Source: Sphingobacterium sp. ML3W
GTDB taxonomy: Bacteria > Bacteroidota > Bacteroidia > Sphingobacteriales > Sphingobacteriaceae
Assembly: GCF_000747525.1 (NCBI RefSeq)
Contig: NZ_CP009278.1
Span: 2,976,001-3,040,000, forward strand
Direction: 5' to 3'
Length of the DNA stretch: 64,000 bases
Both the position numbers and the translations under genes were made by a program. Positions 8,208 to 18,065 of this stretch are shown piece after piece (the stretch's first letter is position 1; every line of letters begins with the position of its first letter). Below the pieces are notes generated by a model. It saw only the letters and a list, made by a program, of their open reading frames with translations, was not told the origin of the DNA and did not search any database.

Positions 8208-9461
8208 TTAGTTAACCTCTTCAAAAACTAAGACTTCTATTGGTCTTAATTCCATAACTAGTTTTAATCCATATCCTATTAATTGCTCATTCAGGTTCTC
8301 TATGTTCGAGTAATCTTTGATCTGAATATTCATCATCGAATTTACCTCATCCACTACTGGTGGGAAATCCCCCTGATAATCAAGCATAAAAGCCAATACT
8401 CCTGTCCCTCCCAAACCACCATCTTTATTGTGCAATTGAATATTTTTATTATTCTCACCTTCTAATTTTCGAATAACTAAACTTGGAATTTCTTTGGTTG
8501 ACCAATACACTTTAAGACCAAAAAATCCATTCAAATCATTCAAAATAATCTCCGCTTGCTCCGACTCAGACCTTTTGATTTGATCGTATCTCTCATAGCA
8601 AATCCCATTTTTCAATAACCATACATTCTTTCCATCACCACCTTTTGGATATTGATACCTACTTGAATCTTTGACTTTCCAAATTATACGCTCATCTTTC
8701 ATCAAGAATGTTGGTTTTTTAATTTTACTCCAAGCGGCTGTATATGCCCCCAAGATATCCATATTATAGAAAGTCGTCTTCTGTAAGTTAGATATAGAAT
8801 CAACAGCAATTTGAATACCTGTTGTTTCTACACCATCTTTATATCCAAAAATCTTGACTGAACCAACAAGCTGCTCTTGCCCCAATGCATCGCTTTCCTT
8901 ATTCAACCCATCATTAAAATCAGATTTCAAAGGCAATTGAATAGCACCATCTTTGTACAGCAAACCTATATTTTCCTTTGTCACAAAATCCGAATAGGTA
9001 ATCGCTTGCACCTTATTCTGGTAGAGCCATGCGGTATGTGGCACCCCTTTATGGGGGAAATAGTTACGCAAGAGATCAGCAGAATAGATCGTAGGCAGTT
9101 TCACTTGATGCTCTTTCAAGAAACTATTCGTTTGATAAAACTTTTCAATGGTCTTTTGATCCTGCCAAGTCACCAAAATCAACTGAAGCTTATCCCCCAT
9201 TTCATCCTGTAACTTCTGCAGTTTCGGCATAGCGGCTATACAATTGCTACAGAAAGTATCAAAAAAATCAAGTAGGACTACTTTATCTTGAAAGGATTTG
9301 ATGTCTATCTTAGTTTGTTCATAATTAATAAGAGCTTGCAAGGGCAGATCTGGTAACACCTGCCCTATTTTCAATTCTTTACTGCGGTCGATTTTCTTTT
9401 GTGCCCAAATTACTGGGCACAAAAAAAAACTTGCAATTATTACTAATAATATTTTTTTCAT
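8208..9461 (-). CDS. TlpA-family thioredoxin-like protein with C-terminal DUF3738-like domain
   Basis: A 417-residue exported protein: signal peptide to about residue 20 (FFLCPVIWAQ), thioredoxin-like domain (about residues 30-150) with the redox motif DFFDTFCSNCIAAMPKL (CxxC), then a long C-terminal region. Its spacing and ending (QLIGYGLKLVMELRPIEVLVFEE) resemble the DUF3738 domain found with TlpA in Bacteroidota. It acts in the periplasm, probably as a thiol-disulfide reductase. The gene follows SusD by 4 bases and SusC before it, so it is the third gene of the operon. The link between thioredoxins and SusCD loci is common in Sphingobacteriaceae; the substrate is unknown. Confidence 0.85.
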   Translation of the reverse strand: MKKILLVIIASFFLCPVIWAQKKIDRSKELKIGQVLPDLPLQALINYEQTKIDIKSFQDKVVLLDFFDTFCSNCIAAMPKLQKLQDEMGDKLQLILVTWQDQKTIEKFYQTNSFLKEHQVKLPTIYSADLLRNYFPHKGVPHTAWLYQNKVQAITYSDFVTKENIGLLYKDGAIQLPLKSDFNDGLNKESDALGQEQLVGSVKIFGYKDGVETTGIQIAVDSISNLQKTTFYNMDILGAYTAAWSKIKKPTFLMKDERIIWKVKDSSRYQYPKGGDGKNVWLLKNGICYERYDQIKRSESEQAEIILNDLNGFFGLKVYWSTKEIPSLVIRKLEGENNKNIQLHNKDGGLGGTGVLAFMLDYQGDFPPVVDEVNSMMNIQIKDYSNIENLNEQLIGYGLKLVMELRPIEVLVFEEVN

Positions 9462-9465
9462 AGCT

Positions 9466-10827
9466 TTATCTTTTATTTTGAGGCATTCCAGATTCTGATA
9501 TGACTAAATCAGGAATCAAGTGAGCATATTTCAAACTATTGGGTTCTAGTCGATATTCTTTTCCATCGATGACACGAACCAATGTCTTTTTAAAGTGATC
9601 ATCTTGGTTCAACCGCTTCAAATCGGACCAACGCTGTCCACGGAAAATCAATTCCTTTCGTCGTTCTTCAAGAACTATACGAAGCAATTTACCAGGATCT
9701 ATTTCTGTTATCGGATTGAAAAAAGCTGCATCAATCCGGTTTTTCAAAAGCGTATTGATATCAAACAAAGCTTGAGCAACTTTCCCTGTACGAACAGCTG
9801 CCTCTGCTCGAATCAAGTATACTTCACTCGTCGTCAAACCTACAAAGGGTTGTGCATCCGAATTGTCATAGGAGCCTTTAAACCCATAATTATCCACGTC
9901 ATTAGCATTGGGTTGAAAAAAGATATTCTTTCTATAATCGTATTCACTATATTCTTCATAGAGATTAGTATCGATTCGAGCTAGATAATGAGACAACAAA
10001 GGGGTATATACCCCAATAGCAGGAAATAGCACCTCTTTATTAAAGCGATCAATTGGAAAGCCTGCATCTTGATTCAACTCTTTATAGTTCAACAGCGCCT
10101 TTTGCAATTGCAAACATGAATCCGCATAACCATACGCTTGCTTATAATCCTGCATATCCAAATAAACACGAGCCAATCCAGCATAAGCAGCGGCTTTATG
10201 TGGCCTTCCTTTAAGCGTTTCCGTTTTAGGTAGATGTGCTATCGCCACTTTATAATCCGATATTATTTGCACAAAGCTTTCCTTCAAATTCGCACGTACC
10301 GATTTATAATCCATATCTGGGTTCAGACGTAAGGGTATCCCCATTTCTTGAGCAGCAGTATTTTCTCGGTAAGGCATGGTAAAGGTCGTCGCCACCTGAT
10401 GGAAAGCAAAAGCCCGAAAGAAATGAGCTGCCCCCACGACTTTATTATATTTATGTACATCCTGTGTTTGATCTAATTTGGAGACCACATCCAAAATCTG
10501 ATTACTCAAGTAAACCACTTTATAAGGGTTTTGCCATTGATTATTTAATAATACCATATCAACAGCCCAGATATAGCTTTGTTGGTCCTCATATTCCGAT
10601 ATAGCAGACCAGTTCGATGAATTCAAAAAATAATCATCATTGGCCACCTCACCCAAGGTCGGATAACCTGTATTCATTGCTGTATAGTCGCCCAACAACA
10701 ATTCGCAATGCTCCAAAGAGTTTGGAACGACCATTTTTTGATCAGGCTTCAGATCCAAAAAACCAGAACAGGAACTACTTATAAGCACAGCTACAAGTAG
10801 GATTGTTTTTAGTAATATTCTATTCAT
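9466..10827 (-). CDS. RagB/SusD-family outer-membrane lipoprotein
   Basis: A 453-residue lipoprotein with lipobox LISSSC (Cys about residue 20) followed by SGFLDLKPDQKMVVP, the usual SusD N-terminus. TPR-like helices fill the middle. Near the C-terminus are the family hallmarks TSEVYLIRAEAAVRTGKVAQA and ILEERRKELIFRGQRWSDLKRL. SusD proteins cap the SusC TonB-dependent transporter on the cell surface and bind the nutrient. It lies 10 bases downstream of SusC. No polysaccharide lyase or glycosidase gene is nearby, so the ligand may be a peptide or another small substrate rather than a glycan. Confidence 0.95.
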   Translation of the reverse strand: MNRILLKTILLVAVLISSSCSGFLDLKPDQKMVVPNSLEHCELLLGDYTAMNTGYPTLGEVANDDYFLNSSNWSAISEYEDQQSYIWAVDMVLLNNQWQNPYKVVYLSNQILDVVSKLDQTQDVHKYNKVVGAAHFFRAFAFHQVATTFTMPYRENTAAQEMGIPLRLNPDMDYKSVRANLKESFVQIISDYKVAIAHLPKTETLKGRPHKAAAYAGLARVYLDMQDYKQAYGYADSCLQLQKALLNYKELNQDAGFPIDRFNKEVLFPAIGVYTPLLSHYLARIDTNLYEEYSEYDYRKNIFFQPNANDVDNYGFKGSYDNSDAQPFVGLTTSEVYLIRAEAAVRTGKVAQALFDINTLLKNRIDAAFFNPITEIDPGKLLRIVLEERRKELIFRGQRWSDLKRLNQDDHFKKTLVRVIDGKEYRLEPNSLKYAHLIPDLVISESGMPQNKR

Positions 10828-10837
10828 GATATTCGAT

Positions 10838-13800
10838 TTAGAGGTTAAAATTAAAACCTAAAGAAACAGACAAGGGATCAGGAATCGCGTCCCCATATTC
10901 GGGGTCAAGACCTAATTTATTAGCTCGCCAAATGGTTCCAGGATTCTGGATATAAGCATAAACACGAACATTCTTCAATCCAACCCTTTCTAATTCTTTT
11001 AACGTGTAACTCAATTGAATATCACGTAGTTTAATTTGGCTGGCCGATTCCACTAATGCGGATGAATAGTAATATAAATCACTCGCATATAAATCATTAG
11101 GGTAAGTGAAAGAAGGCACATCAGTTTTTAACTCGTCACCTGGTTGTTGCCAGCGCAAAGCATAATCCAAATGACCAACACCTCGATCAATAAACCAACG
11201 ATTATTAAAAGAACTCCTCAAGAATTTATGCCCGAGTTTATAGGATATATTAAAAGACAACTCCATATTCTTATATGTGAAATTATTACGAAATGAACCA
11301 AAATGAACAGGTTGTAATGACCCATGATTATCCAAATCATCGACCTTACTCTGATTTACAATTATTCCATAATCAGTAGAAACTTTCCCATTAACATAAC
11401 CACGTGGCATCCCATTTTCAGGGTCCAAGCCAGCCCATTTATAAGTAAGTAAACTATAAAGATCCATCCCTTCAATAGGGCTCAATAATAGATTATATGG
11501 CCCAGTTACATAATCTCTTGCTCTATCATTAGTTAAATACGATTGTTTGACGGTTGTTCTATTATAAGCAAATACCAAATTAGAAGTCCAATTAAAAGAG
11601 CCGGTTTTAATATTCAAACTATTGACTGAAATATCCACACCTCGTCCATCCAAATTCGCAGAGTTCACATTCAACGAGCTATAACCCGTAGACGGGTCAA
11701 TTTTCGCTCCTGCAATCAAATCTTTGGGTCGTTTAATATAATACTCTATCGAACCCGATATGCGATCTTTAAATGAAAAATCCAAACCTAAATTCAGCAT
11801 CCCGACACGCTCCCAACGTAAATTAGGATTAGGTGGCGATTGCATACTCGCATATGGCTGACCCGTTATATATTCTGGAGAAGATTGTATACTAATAATG
11901 GGATATGCTGCCGTACTGTTATTCACATTACCATTATACCCATAAGTAGCACGCAATTTTAACATTGGGAATACCTGATTATTGATAAAGTTTTCTTTTG
12001 ATAACAACCAAGCGCCACCCAAAGACCAAAAGGGTTGCCCTCTTCCATTTGCTTTCACTCCAAATAAGTTAGAAGCATCTTTACGAATACTCCCACTTAA
12101 GATATAACGACTGGCATAAGAATATGAAGCATTGGCAAAATATGAAATATAACGATTTATGTACTTACCTAGTTGTGAGTAATCATAGATCATAGCTGCA
12201 CCTCCTATGCCATTTAAAGCAGGAAAGGGTTTGCCATAATTAACATTTTGGTAGCTTAAAACTTCTGGGTTATATCCATTTAAGACAGTACTCATAACCT
12301 CGCTTTTAATCTGCCTTACCTCTGTTCCAGCTATAACATTTAATTCATGCGTATCACCAAACTCTTTATTAAAATCTAATTGGAACCTCCCTTGATGAGT
12401 ATTATTATATTGATGCAACTTATATAAGTAATCTCCGACAGGCATATTCCAAGTAATCATATCTTTATTCCATGATGTTAAATAATTAATTGCTGATCTT
12501 TGATGAACACTCCCCATACCTCTCCAAGTTTCAGATGGTTGACCTGCAGTTTGATAAGCATATAGAGTCGATAAGCTTAATAATTTAGTAATCCGATAAG
12601 TACCTTTTATATTAATAAAAGTCTCACGAATATTTGTTAAAAGATGAGTTTGGTCTAGTTCATCCAATGGCCTATACTTCCAATCCAATAATCGCCCACC
12701 CGCCACAGTATCTCGGAATATTGGATTATAACTGATGGCATCTACAACTAATGCTTGACCATCTCGATCAGCCAACTGCATGTAAGGGAAATTCCCAGTA
12801 CCTCTTCCCATTAGATTATAACCAACCATCGCCGTATTAGCATCTTTTCTTTTTGATTCTGTATAAGTAACTCCCAAATCCAAAATCAAATTCTTAACTG
12901 GACGTATCTGAGTATTATTTTTCATGGTCAGTCTTTTATAAGAGGACGTTACTAAATCCCCTAAATTATTATCATAACCAACAGAAAAAGAAGTGTTCAT
13001 GTTTTCAGAACCACCACTCAACTGGACATTATATTGCTGATTCACAGACTCGTGATAGATGTACTTCAAAAAATCTTCTCGCATATCAATACTTCGCAAG
13101 CCATCCAACTCCTTGTTCATCTCTATATCACTTAAATCACCTTCCTTATGCTTTTTCAATAATTGAATAACCGGGGTTAGATTCTGACTATATCGGTTCA
13201 TCCGACTATTCCAATAGCCTTTATCAAACAGTTCTTTTTCTGCATCAATATAATCTGAAGTATTCATCTGCGGATAATAATACAAATCAGGCTTCCTTCC
13301 AATTGTAACATTACTGTTTACCGAAAGTTGAAAGGGTTGATTATATTTCCCTCGCTTAGTGGTTATGACAATCACCCCATTACCAGATTTTGCACCCCAA
13401 ATGGATGATGCTGCCGCATCTTTAAGTACGGTTATGTTTTCAATATCATTGGGATTAATATTATTAAAATAACCATTCAAAAAATCAAAGTTTGATTCAT
13501 ACGGTACACCATCAACAACGACTAAAGGCCACTTTATAGTGGTCAAACTTGCCTCACCACGAATACTAAATCCAAGAACTTTCCCTCTACCTGGAGCATA
13601 ACTTTTATCAAACGATATACTAGGCACCACATCCTCTAGCCTACTCACAAAGTCTGTCGAAACCTTTCTGTTGAAGAGTTTATTATCCACAAATTCAAAG
13701 CTACCAGTTGCTCTTTCTTTCGGGATTTTTTGGAATCCTGTACTCACTACTTCAACTTCTTCCAGTTGATTATCGGATGCATTTAGTTGTACAGACAATA

Positions 13801-14140
13801 TCACTCCGGAAGTGTACTCCAGCTCTACTGTTTTGTAACCAACATTAGTGAATTTCACTTTTCCTTTCCGGTGTGCTACTGGTATGCTGAACGTACCGTC
13901 ATTCTTAGTGGATATCTTGATATTCTCGGCTTCGACACGCACTGATACGCCTTGAAGTGGCTTCTTGTCCACTGCGGATACGACCGTACCCTGCAATACA
14001 TAGCCCTGTTTGTTCTGGGCTTGGCTAACTAATGTTCCGAACGTCATCAACAACAGTAAAATCTGTGCAATCGATAACCTTGCAGCACCACATAAACGGA
14101 CAACACCCTTATTTTCAACCACCTTCCTCACCCCTTGCAT
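10838..14140 (-). CDS. SusC/RagA-family TonB-dependent outer-membrane receptor
   Basis: From the ATG at 14140 this is a 1100-residue protein of normal SusC length. It has a signal region (LSIAQILLLLMTFGTLVSQAQ), then a carboxypeptidase-regulatory-like domain (GTVVSAVDKKPLQGVSVRVE) and a TonB-box/plug start (LEEVEVVSTGFQ). The plug carries the SusC signature NPNDIENITVLKDAAASSIWGAKSGNGVIVITTKRG-type motif (in part: VLKDAAASSIWGAKSGNG). A 22-strand barrel region follows, ending in FNFNL with the terminal aromatic pattern of outer-membrane proteins. The frame stays open for 421 more codons upstream to an ATG at 15403. That extension is repeat-rich and unlike any SusC N-terminus, so I chose 14140. 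It imports a substrate with SusD, using TonB energy. Confidence 0.9.
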   Translation of the reverse strand: MQGVRKVVENKGVVRLCGAARLSIAQILLLLMTFGTLVSQAQNKQGYVLQGTVVSAVDKKPLQGVSVRVEAENIKISTKNDGTFSIPVAHRKGKVKFTNVGYKTVELEYTSGVILSVQLNASDNQLEEVEVVSTGFQKIPKERATGSFEFVDNKLFNRKVSTDFVSRLEDVVPSISFDKSYAPGRGKVLGFSIRGEASLTTIKWPLVVVDGVPYESNFDFLNGYFNNINPNDIENITVLKDAAASSIWGAKSGNGVIVITTKRGKYNQPFQLSVNSNVTIGRKPDLYYYPQMNTSDYIDAEKELFDKGYWNSRMNRYSQNLTPVIQLLKKHKEGDLSDIEMNKELDGLRSIDMREDFLKYIYHESVNQQYNVQLSGGSENMNTSFSVGYDNNLGDLVTSSYKRLTMKNNTQIRPVKNLILDLGVTYTESKRKDANTAMVGYNLMGRGTGNFPYMQLADRDGQALVVDAISYNPIFRDTVAGGRLLDWKYRPLDELDQTHLLTNIRETFINIKGTYRITKLLSLSTLYAYQTAGQPSETWRGMGSVHQRSAINYLTSWNKDMITWNMPVGDYLYKLHQYNNTHQGRFQLDFNKEFGDTHELNVIAGTEVRQIKSEVMSTVLNGYNPEVLSYQNVNYGKPFPALNGIGGAAMIYDYSQLGKYINRYISYFANASYSYASRYILSGSIRKDASNLFGVKANGRGQPFWSLGGAWLLSKENFINNQVFPMLKLRATYGYNGNVNNSTAAYPIISIQSSPEYITGQPYASMQSPPNPNLRWERVGMLNLGLDFSFKDRISGSIEYYIKRPKDLIAGAKIDPSTGYSSLNVNSANLDGRGVDISVNSLNIKTGSFNWTSNLVFAYNRTTVKQSYLTNDRARDYVTGPYNLLLSPIEGMDLYSLLTYKWAGLDPENGMPRGYVNGKVSTDYGIIVNQSKVDDLDNHGSLQPVHFGSFRNNFTYKNMELSFNISYKLGHKFLRSSFNNRWFIDRGVGHLDYALRWQQPGDELKTDVPSFTYPNDLYASDLYYYSSALVESASQIKLRDIQLSYTLKELERVGLKNVRVYAYIQNPGTIWRANKLGLDPEYGDAIPDPLSVSLGFNFNL

Positions 14141-15403
14141 TAAGTTTGAGTTGCGTTTTAAACGATTCAAGAAATTATCATAAACAAAACGAATAAATAC
14201 TTGACTCAATAATTTAGAAGGCTTAAAAGAGCTTATTTGAGATAACGCACCCTCCAAGATCGAACTACCTACTTCTCGATCAGAAGACACCTCGAACTTA
14301 CAAAACGCCGTACATCTCCAGTAGCTTCTTAGTACCTCTTTGGTACCTCTCCAGTAGCTTCTTAGTACACTCCCAGTACCTTTTCGGTACCTTCCCCGTG
14401 AACTAACAGTACTTAAACAGTACATTCTGGGTACCGGGTTCGTACTTGCTTCTAATCTGCTTCGGACCTCACCCATCTCCTGCACACCCCTGACACATCC
14501 TGCGCACATCGGCTGCCCAAGAAAAGGTAATTGGAAGGTAATTAAAGGGTATTTAGCAACTCGTAAATACTTCGAAGCTGGTACGAACACAGTACGATGC
14601 TGACCCGAATTTGAGAACAACCTATCCTCACTAACTCCTATCCTGCTACAGATCTTTTTCCCCCTTTCTTCTGACCTTATTCTGCCATTCTCCGGCTTTT
14701 TATCCAATTTTATTCGAGTTGGCTTTGAGTTTTCATACGGATTGACTCGAAGAAAATTCGAAGCCAGCTCGAAGCCCACTCGTAGAATGTTAGAAGTTGG
14801 TACGAAGTTGGTCAGAAGTTTATCAGAATAAACCACCTCCATTGCTTCCCTTCTGCTTATTTCTACACAATCCTCTGCTTCGGCTCTGCTATTTCTTTGC
14901 CTGTTCTTTGCTATTTCTTTGCCGTTTGTAGGCTTATTGGTTGCTATTTCTTGGGGCCTACTTTGCACCTCCGTTGCTATTTCTTTGCTGTTTCCTTGGT
15001 GTTTCTCTGCCTTTTCTTCGGTTCCTGTTCGAGGTTTGTTCGAGTATCCTTCGACACTTGTTCGAGACCGCTTCGACACTTGTTCGGGTGCTGTTCGACT
15101 CCGCTTCGACTGGGCTTCGGGAAATTGCCGAACAACGGTCGAAGAACTGCCAAACGAATGGCAACCTAATCCCCACTCAGGTACGCAGCTATCCTCAAGA
15201 ATAGACGAAATATCATCAGTAAAAACCTGACTACCAAAACACACATTAGTTGCATGTGCAATATTATTTTCAAGCGCATATTCAGCTGTAGGAAATCGAC
15301 GTGCTATCCCTAGCTGCATGCACTTGTTTTTTAGGTTATAAATGGACTGGAGAATACCCTTAAAATAGGCATGTACTCTCCCATCCTTATAAAAATTAAT
15401 CAT
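14141..15403 (-). repeat. Open, repeat-rich tract upstream of SusC (possible N-terminal extension)
   Basis: This 1.26-kb stretch is open in the SusC frame and made of short imperfect repeats. On the plus strand a 21-base unit occurs at 14315-14335 and 14348-14368 (33-base period). GCTATTTCTTTGC occurs at 14888, 14910 and 14976, with a variant near 14943. CTTCGACACTTGTTCG occurs at 15049-15064 and 15071-15086 (22-base period). There are many TTCGA/GGTACC-type words. The conceptual product is basic and low in hydrophobics, for example SKRSRTSVEGYSNKPRTGTE. It may be an untranslated repeat tract, a recombination target, or a very odd leader; several other frames are partly open too. Confidence 0.6.
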
Positions 15404-15586
15404 TTTTTGTAAGGTTAAATTTAACGTTTACCTGAGGGCAATAGACATCCAGGACAACTTACAATAGAAGCTATTCAGTTACCCATAAGCTTGCGCTCAG
15501 GTTATAATAAAAGTTGGAATCGAAAAGCGTTATACGTCTGTCGTTAATTTATCATAATTGGTTATCAGCACGCTTTCATCGACATG

Positions 15587-15646
15587 AAGTCATCCTTGAT
15601 GACTTGCAATCCTACCTATTTAAGGCAGGACTTTCGCCTGTCTTAA
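15587..15646 (-). terminator. Two adjacent hairpins downstream of the 15654 gene
   Basis: Hairpin A: AAGTCATC (15587-15594)/GATGACTT (15598-15605), a perfect 8-bp stem with a 3-base loop. Hairpin B: TTAAGGCAGG (15620-15629)/CCTGTCTTAA (15637-15646), with one G-U pair. They lie just after the minus-strand gene ending at 15654. No strong T-run follows, so termination is likely but not certain. Confidence 0.45.
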
Positions 15647-15653
15647 CATGACA

Positions 15654-16319
15654 CTAGGACGGAATAACTTTGTTAGACTTCACAATCATCATCAACTGCT
15701 CGTCCCAGATCAGCTCGACCGACTCACCAGTAATGGTCAATACCTTTCGGCTACCCTTCACGATGCTCAATTTCTCGACTCTCATTTCTAACTCAAAGTG
15801 TTTGTTCATATCGTTCAGTATCCGCTGACGGTATTCCTCACGCTCTGTTTTAGCAGGTACAGCCAACTCGTAAGCATAAGTGGGTAAGATTCCGAAGGGA
15901 TCATCCGAGATAAAATGTTTACGCTCTTCACCCAATACCAGTACCTGATTGGTCGGAAACTCGGCGGGCAAACCCAATGCAAACAAATAGATTTCGTATA
16001 TCGACATGTTGATGAGCGATATCCGCAAAACATCAGTACGGTCATTACGCACCACCATACTATACGCATCCGAAGGCTCGAGCAAACGGATTAGCAGTGA
16101 ATAATAAGGCATTGCAGGCCGTTCCTCCTTCACATACTGCAATGCCTTTGGCGGCGATTCTTGAGCACTATCAATAGACTCCTGTTTAAAAAATCGTTCG
16201 GGTAAAAGATTAATCATAATTGGTTTTTTGACAATAGGAATCTTCTTTTCACTTCTGTACGACGACATTTCTTCTCTTAAGGTTAGTGCATAGCTATCCA
16301 AATAGCAAGTATTTTGCAT
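15654..16319 (-). CDS. Protein with DUF3738-like features, function unknown
   Basis: A 221-residue protein starting at ATG 16319, preceded by a GGGAG-like ribosome site. There is no clear signal peptide. The middle and end (LRISLINMSIYEIYLFALGLP..., then AYELAVPAKTEREEYRQRILNDMNKHFELEMRVEKLSIVKGSRKVLTI) follow the layout of DUF3738 proteins: a 'local region of a gel-like search' of the type L...N.tL..LI..AYGL, then Y.i.a..p.......LQ.ll..rF.L.....k.... The same domain ends the TlpA protein of the downstream operon, which supports a related role. The match is weak, so I leave the function open. Confidence 0.6.
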   Translation of the reverse strand: MQNTCYLDSYALTLREEMSSYRSEKKIPIVKKPIMINLLPERFFKQESIDSAQESPPKALQYVKEERPAMPYYSLLIRLLEPSDAYSMVVRNDRTDVLRISLINMSIYEIYLFALGLPAEFPTNQVLVLGEERKHFISDDPFGILPTYAYELAVPAKTEREEYRQRILNDMNKHFELEMRVEKLSIVKGSRKVLTITGESVELIWDEQLMMIVKSNKVIPS

Positions 16320-16988
16320 GATTTTAAGCTTTTATTTGGCTCCCTCAAAAGCGTACTAATTTGGACATAGCATGGGCCTTTAAGGAAACCAGGTTAAAAA
16401 AATAAATAAGGAAAATGCAATTTTAAGTCTTCGACAATTGGTTATAATAGGGCTTCCGATATTGCATAATTTGGTTAAGAACAAAAACCGACGATAAAAT
16501 ATTAGTGTATCACGATAAAAGGTGACGACAATAAGTTGCTTTAATAAACGAAAAAATGTACTTTTAGAGTTACGAATTGAAAAAGTGACAATTGATTCCG
16601 TTTTATTGTGTACAAATACTGTCTACCAATAGAATATAATCGATCACATAAGCCATATATTGATGGGAACAAGCTAGTTATAAATTATCTAGAGTGCGAC
16701 ATCTTGGGTATCTAGTCTGGTGTATACGCCCTACTGCAATACGCATGAATAGCCCTTTTGATTTGGATCAAGCTACCCTCACCTATGGCATTATGTTTTT
16801 TAGTATCCGCTTATTTCGGTGGGCGAAAATTGTTCTTTATTATATTAGAATGGACGAACCGATGACCTTGATCCTGGATCAGGTAACTGTGGGTTCTAGT
16901 GGTGTTTTTAATTCGTTCTATCATAATTATTTAATGGTTATGACAACGATGTACACTCTGGAAAAAGGCCTACCAGATTGGTGAAAAA
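16320..16988. other. Gene-poor stretch
   Basis: About 670 bases with no convincing gene. A 96-codon plus-strand frame at 16694-16984 has no recognisable domain and odd composition, so I do not call it a gene. The stretch leads directly into two well-folded segments and probably marks the left edge of the defence island. Confidence 0.5.
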
Positions 16989-17089
16989 CCAATAGGGCGA
17001 GTCCCAATGCTCCGTTAGTGGTGCCGCTAAGTACCCCCACAATCGAAATTATGGGTCCCCGGAGACTAACATGGGAATCGCCCTATTGG
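16989..17089. ncRNA. Candidate structured RNA or element end, unit 1
   Basis: A 101-base segment folds into a nested multi-branch structure. Outer perfect 12-bp stem CCAATAGGGCGA (16989-17000)/TCGCCCTATTGG (17078-17089). Then TCCCAATG/CATGGGA (17002-17009/17070-17076, one bulge), then CTCCG/CGGAG (17010-17014/17060-17064). These enclose two hairpins: TTAGTG...CGCTAA (17015-17030) and CCCACAAT-CGAA-ATTATGGG (17036-17055). No protein frame explains this. It matches no riboswitch, attC site or retron I know. Strand unknown. Confidence 0.45.
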
Positions 17090-17123
17090 ACTAATATCTT
17101 CAAAGATAGTAAAATCCAATAGA

Positions 17124-17221
17124 AAGCGAACCCAAGGTCTACTCATAGGGAAAAATTTAGCGGCTTCCTAATATGAGTGACATCGTATTCGTAGAGATAA
17201 CCTCTACTCTAGTTGTCGCTT
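17124..17221. ncRNA. Candidate structured RNA or element end, unit 2
   Basis: Another multi-branch fold 34 bases after unit 1. Outer AAGCGA (17124-17129)/TCGCTT (17216-17221) enclose ACTCATAGG/CC..TATGAGT (17141-17149/17167-17178) and the hairpin GTAGAG/CTCTAC (17191-17196/17202-17207). The two units together may form one RNA of about 235 bases ending 70 bases before the HTH gene at 17295. Confidence 0.35.
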
Positions 17222-17294
17222 ATGTTACTAAAACAAATATACACACAATAATTCGTGTTTCAAAATATTCATAACACGAAGTAAAATAAATGCT

Positions 17295-17894
17295 ATGAAA
17301 TTTAAGACAGATGAAGTAGAATTAATAATTAATATTCTTGAAAATCTTAGGAAACATTTCAATATTACGAAATCTGAAATAGATAAAAAATCCAAGCTTA
17401 ATGCGGGGCAATATGGCAGAATGATACTGAGAAATCAAAAAATAGACATTGAATCATTAAAAGATATATGTAAAAATGTATATAATCTAACTATTAAAGA
17501 AACTTTAAATTTAGAAAACGAATTTCCTAACGAAGATAAATTGCCAACTGATATACAAATACTAATAAAAGGAAGAACTAAAGTTAGAGAGCAGGTCAAA
17601 AGAAATTTCCCATCACATCTATTTATAATAATTGATAAAACCATTCAAGTGGGAGATATCATACATAATGATATTCTAAAATCTTATTTACCAGATGACT
17701 TAAAAAGTAAGGCAATAGAACTTGATAAGACGAGCATAAAGAATTTCGTAGTGAATATCAACGAAGGAAAAAAGGGAACTAAAAAACAATTTAAACTAGT
17801 TACTTCAATTCCAGAAAATATTCTTTCAAAAGCGCAAGGCTCTGTTGATGCTCTCTGGTTAAATGAATTTATTGAAGACTTGAAAAAAGTCTAA
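17295..17894 (+). CDS. HTH (Xre-like) protein
   Basis: A 199-residue protein. Residues about 10-65 read as a helix-turn-helix of the cI/Xre kind (FNITKSEIDKKSKLNAGQYGRMILRNQKIDIESLKDICKNVYNLTIKETL). The remaining ~130 residues are charged and unassigned, with a hydrophobic strand LFIIIDKTIQVGDII. ATG 17295 is the only sensible start. It is the first gene of the A/T-rich island and follows the two structured units. Target and ligand unknown; a regulator of island genes is a guess. Confidence 0.65.
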   Translation: MKFKTDEVELIINILENLRKHFNITKSEIDKKSKLNAGQYGRMILRNQKIDIESLKDICKNVYNLTIKETLNLENEFPNEDKLPTDIQILIKGRTKVREQVKRNFPSHLFIIIDKTIQVGDIIHNDILKSYLPDDLKSKAIELDKTSIKNFVVNINEGKKGTKKQFKLVTSIPENILSKAQGSVDALWLNEFIEDLKKV

Positions 17895-18065
17895 TTAATG
17901 GAGAAATGATCATAGACCATATCAAAAAACATTCTTTAAGGAAAACGAAAGGCTCATATCTGAAAATGACAAAAGTAAAAAATTCTATTACCTATACATT
18001 GCCACTTAGGGTAGCGTCACCGAAAAAATAAGGGTCAAAGTACAATAGCAAAACATATATCAAAA

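Noticed and set aside
10838..15403. A 1521-residue SusC gene starting at 15403
   Set aside because: The first 421 residues are repeat-derived and unlike any SusC N-terminus, while ATG 14140 gives a normal signal peptide and length. The tract is listed separately.
16694..16984. 96-codon plus-strand frame between the DUF3738-like gene and the folded segments
   Set aside because: No domain, odd composition with many Met/Trp/Tyr, and no ribosome site; judged noise.
16989..17221. Retron non-coding RNA or integron attC site
   Set aside because: No reverse transcriptase or integrase gene nearby, and the stem ends lack the GTTRRRY/RYYYAAC boxes of attC.
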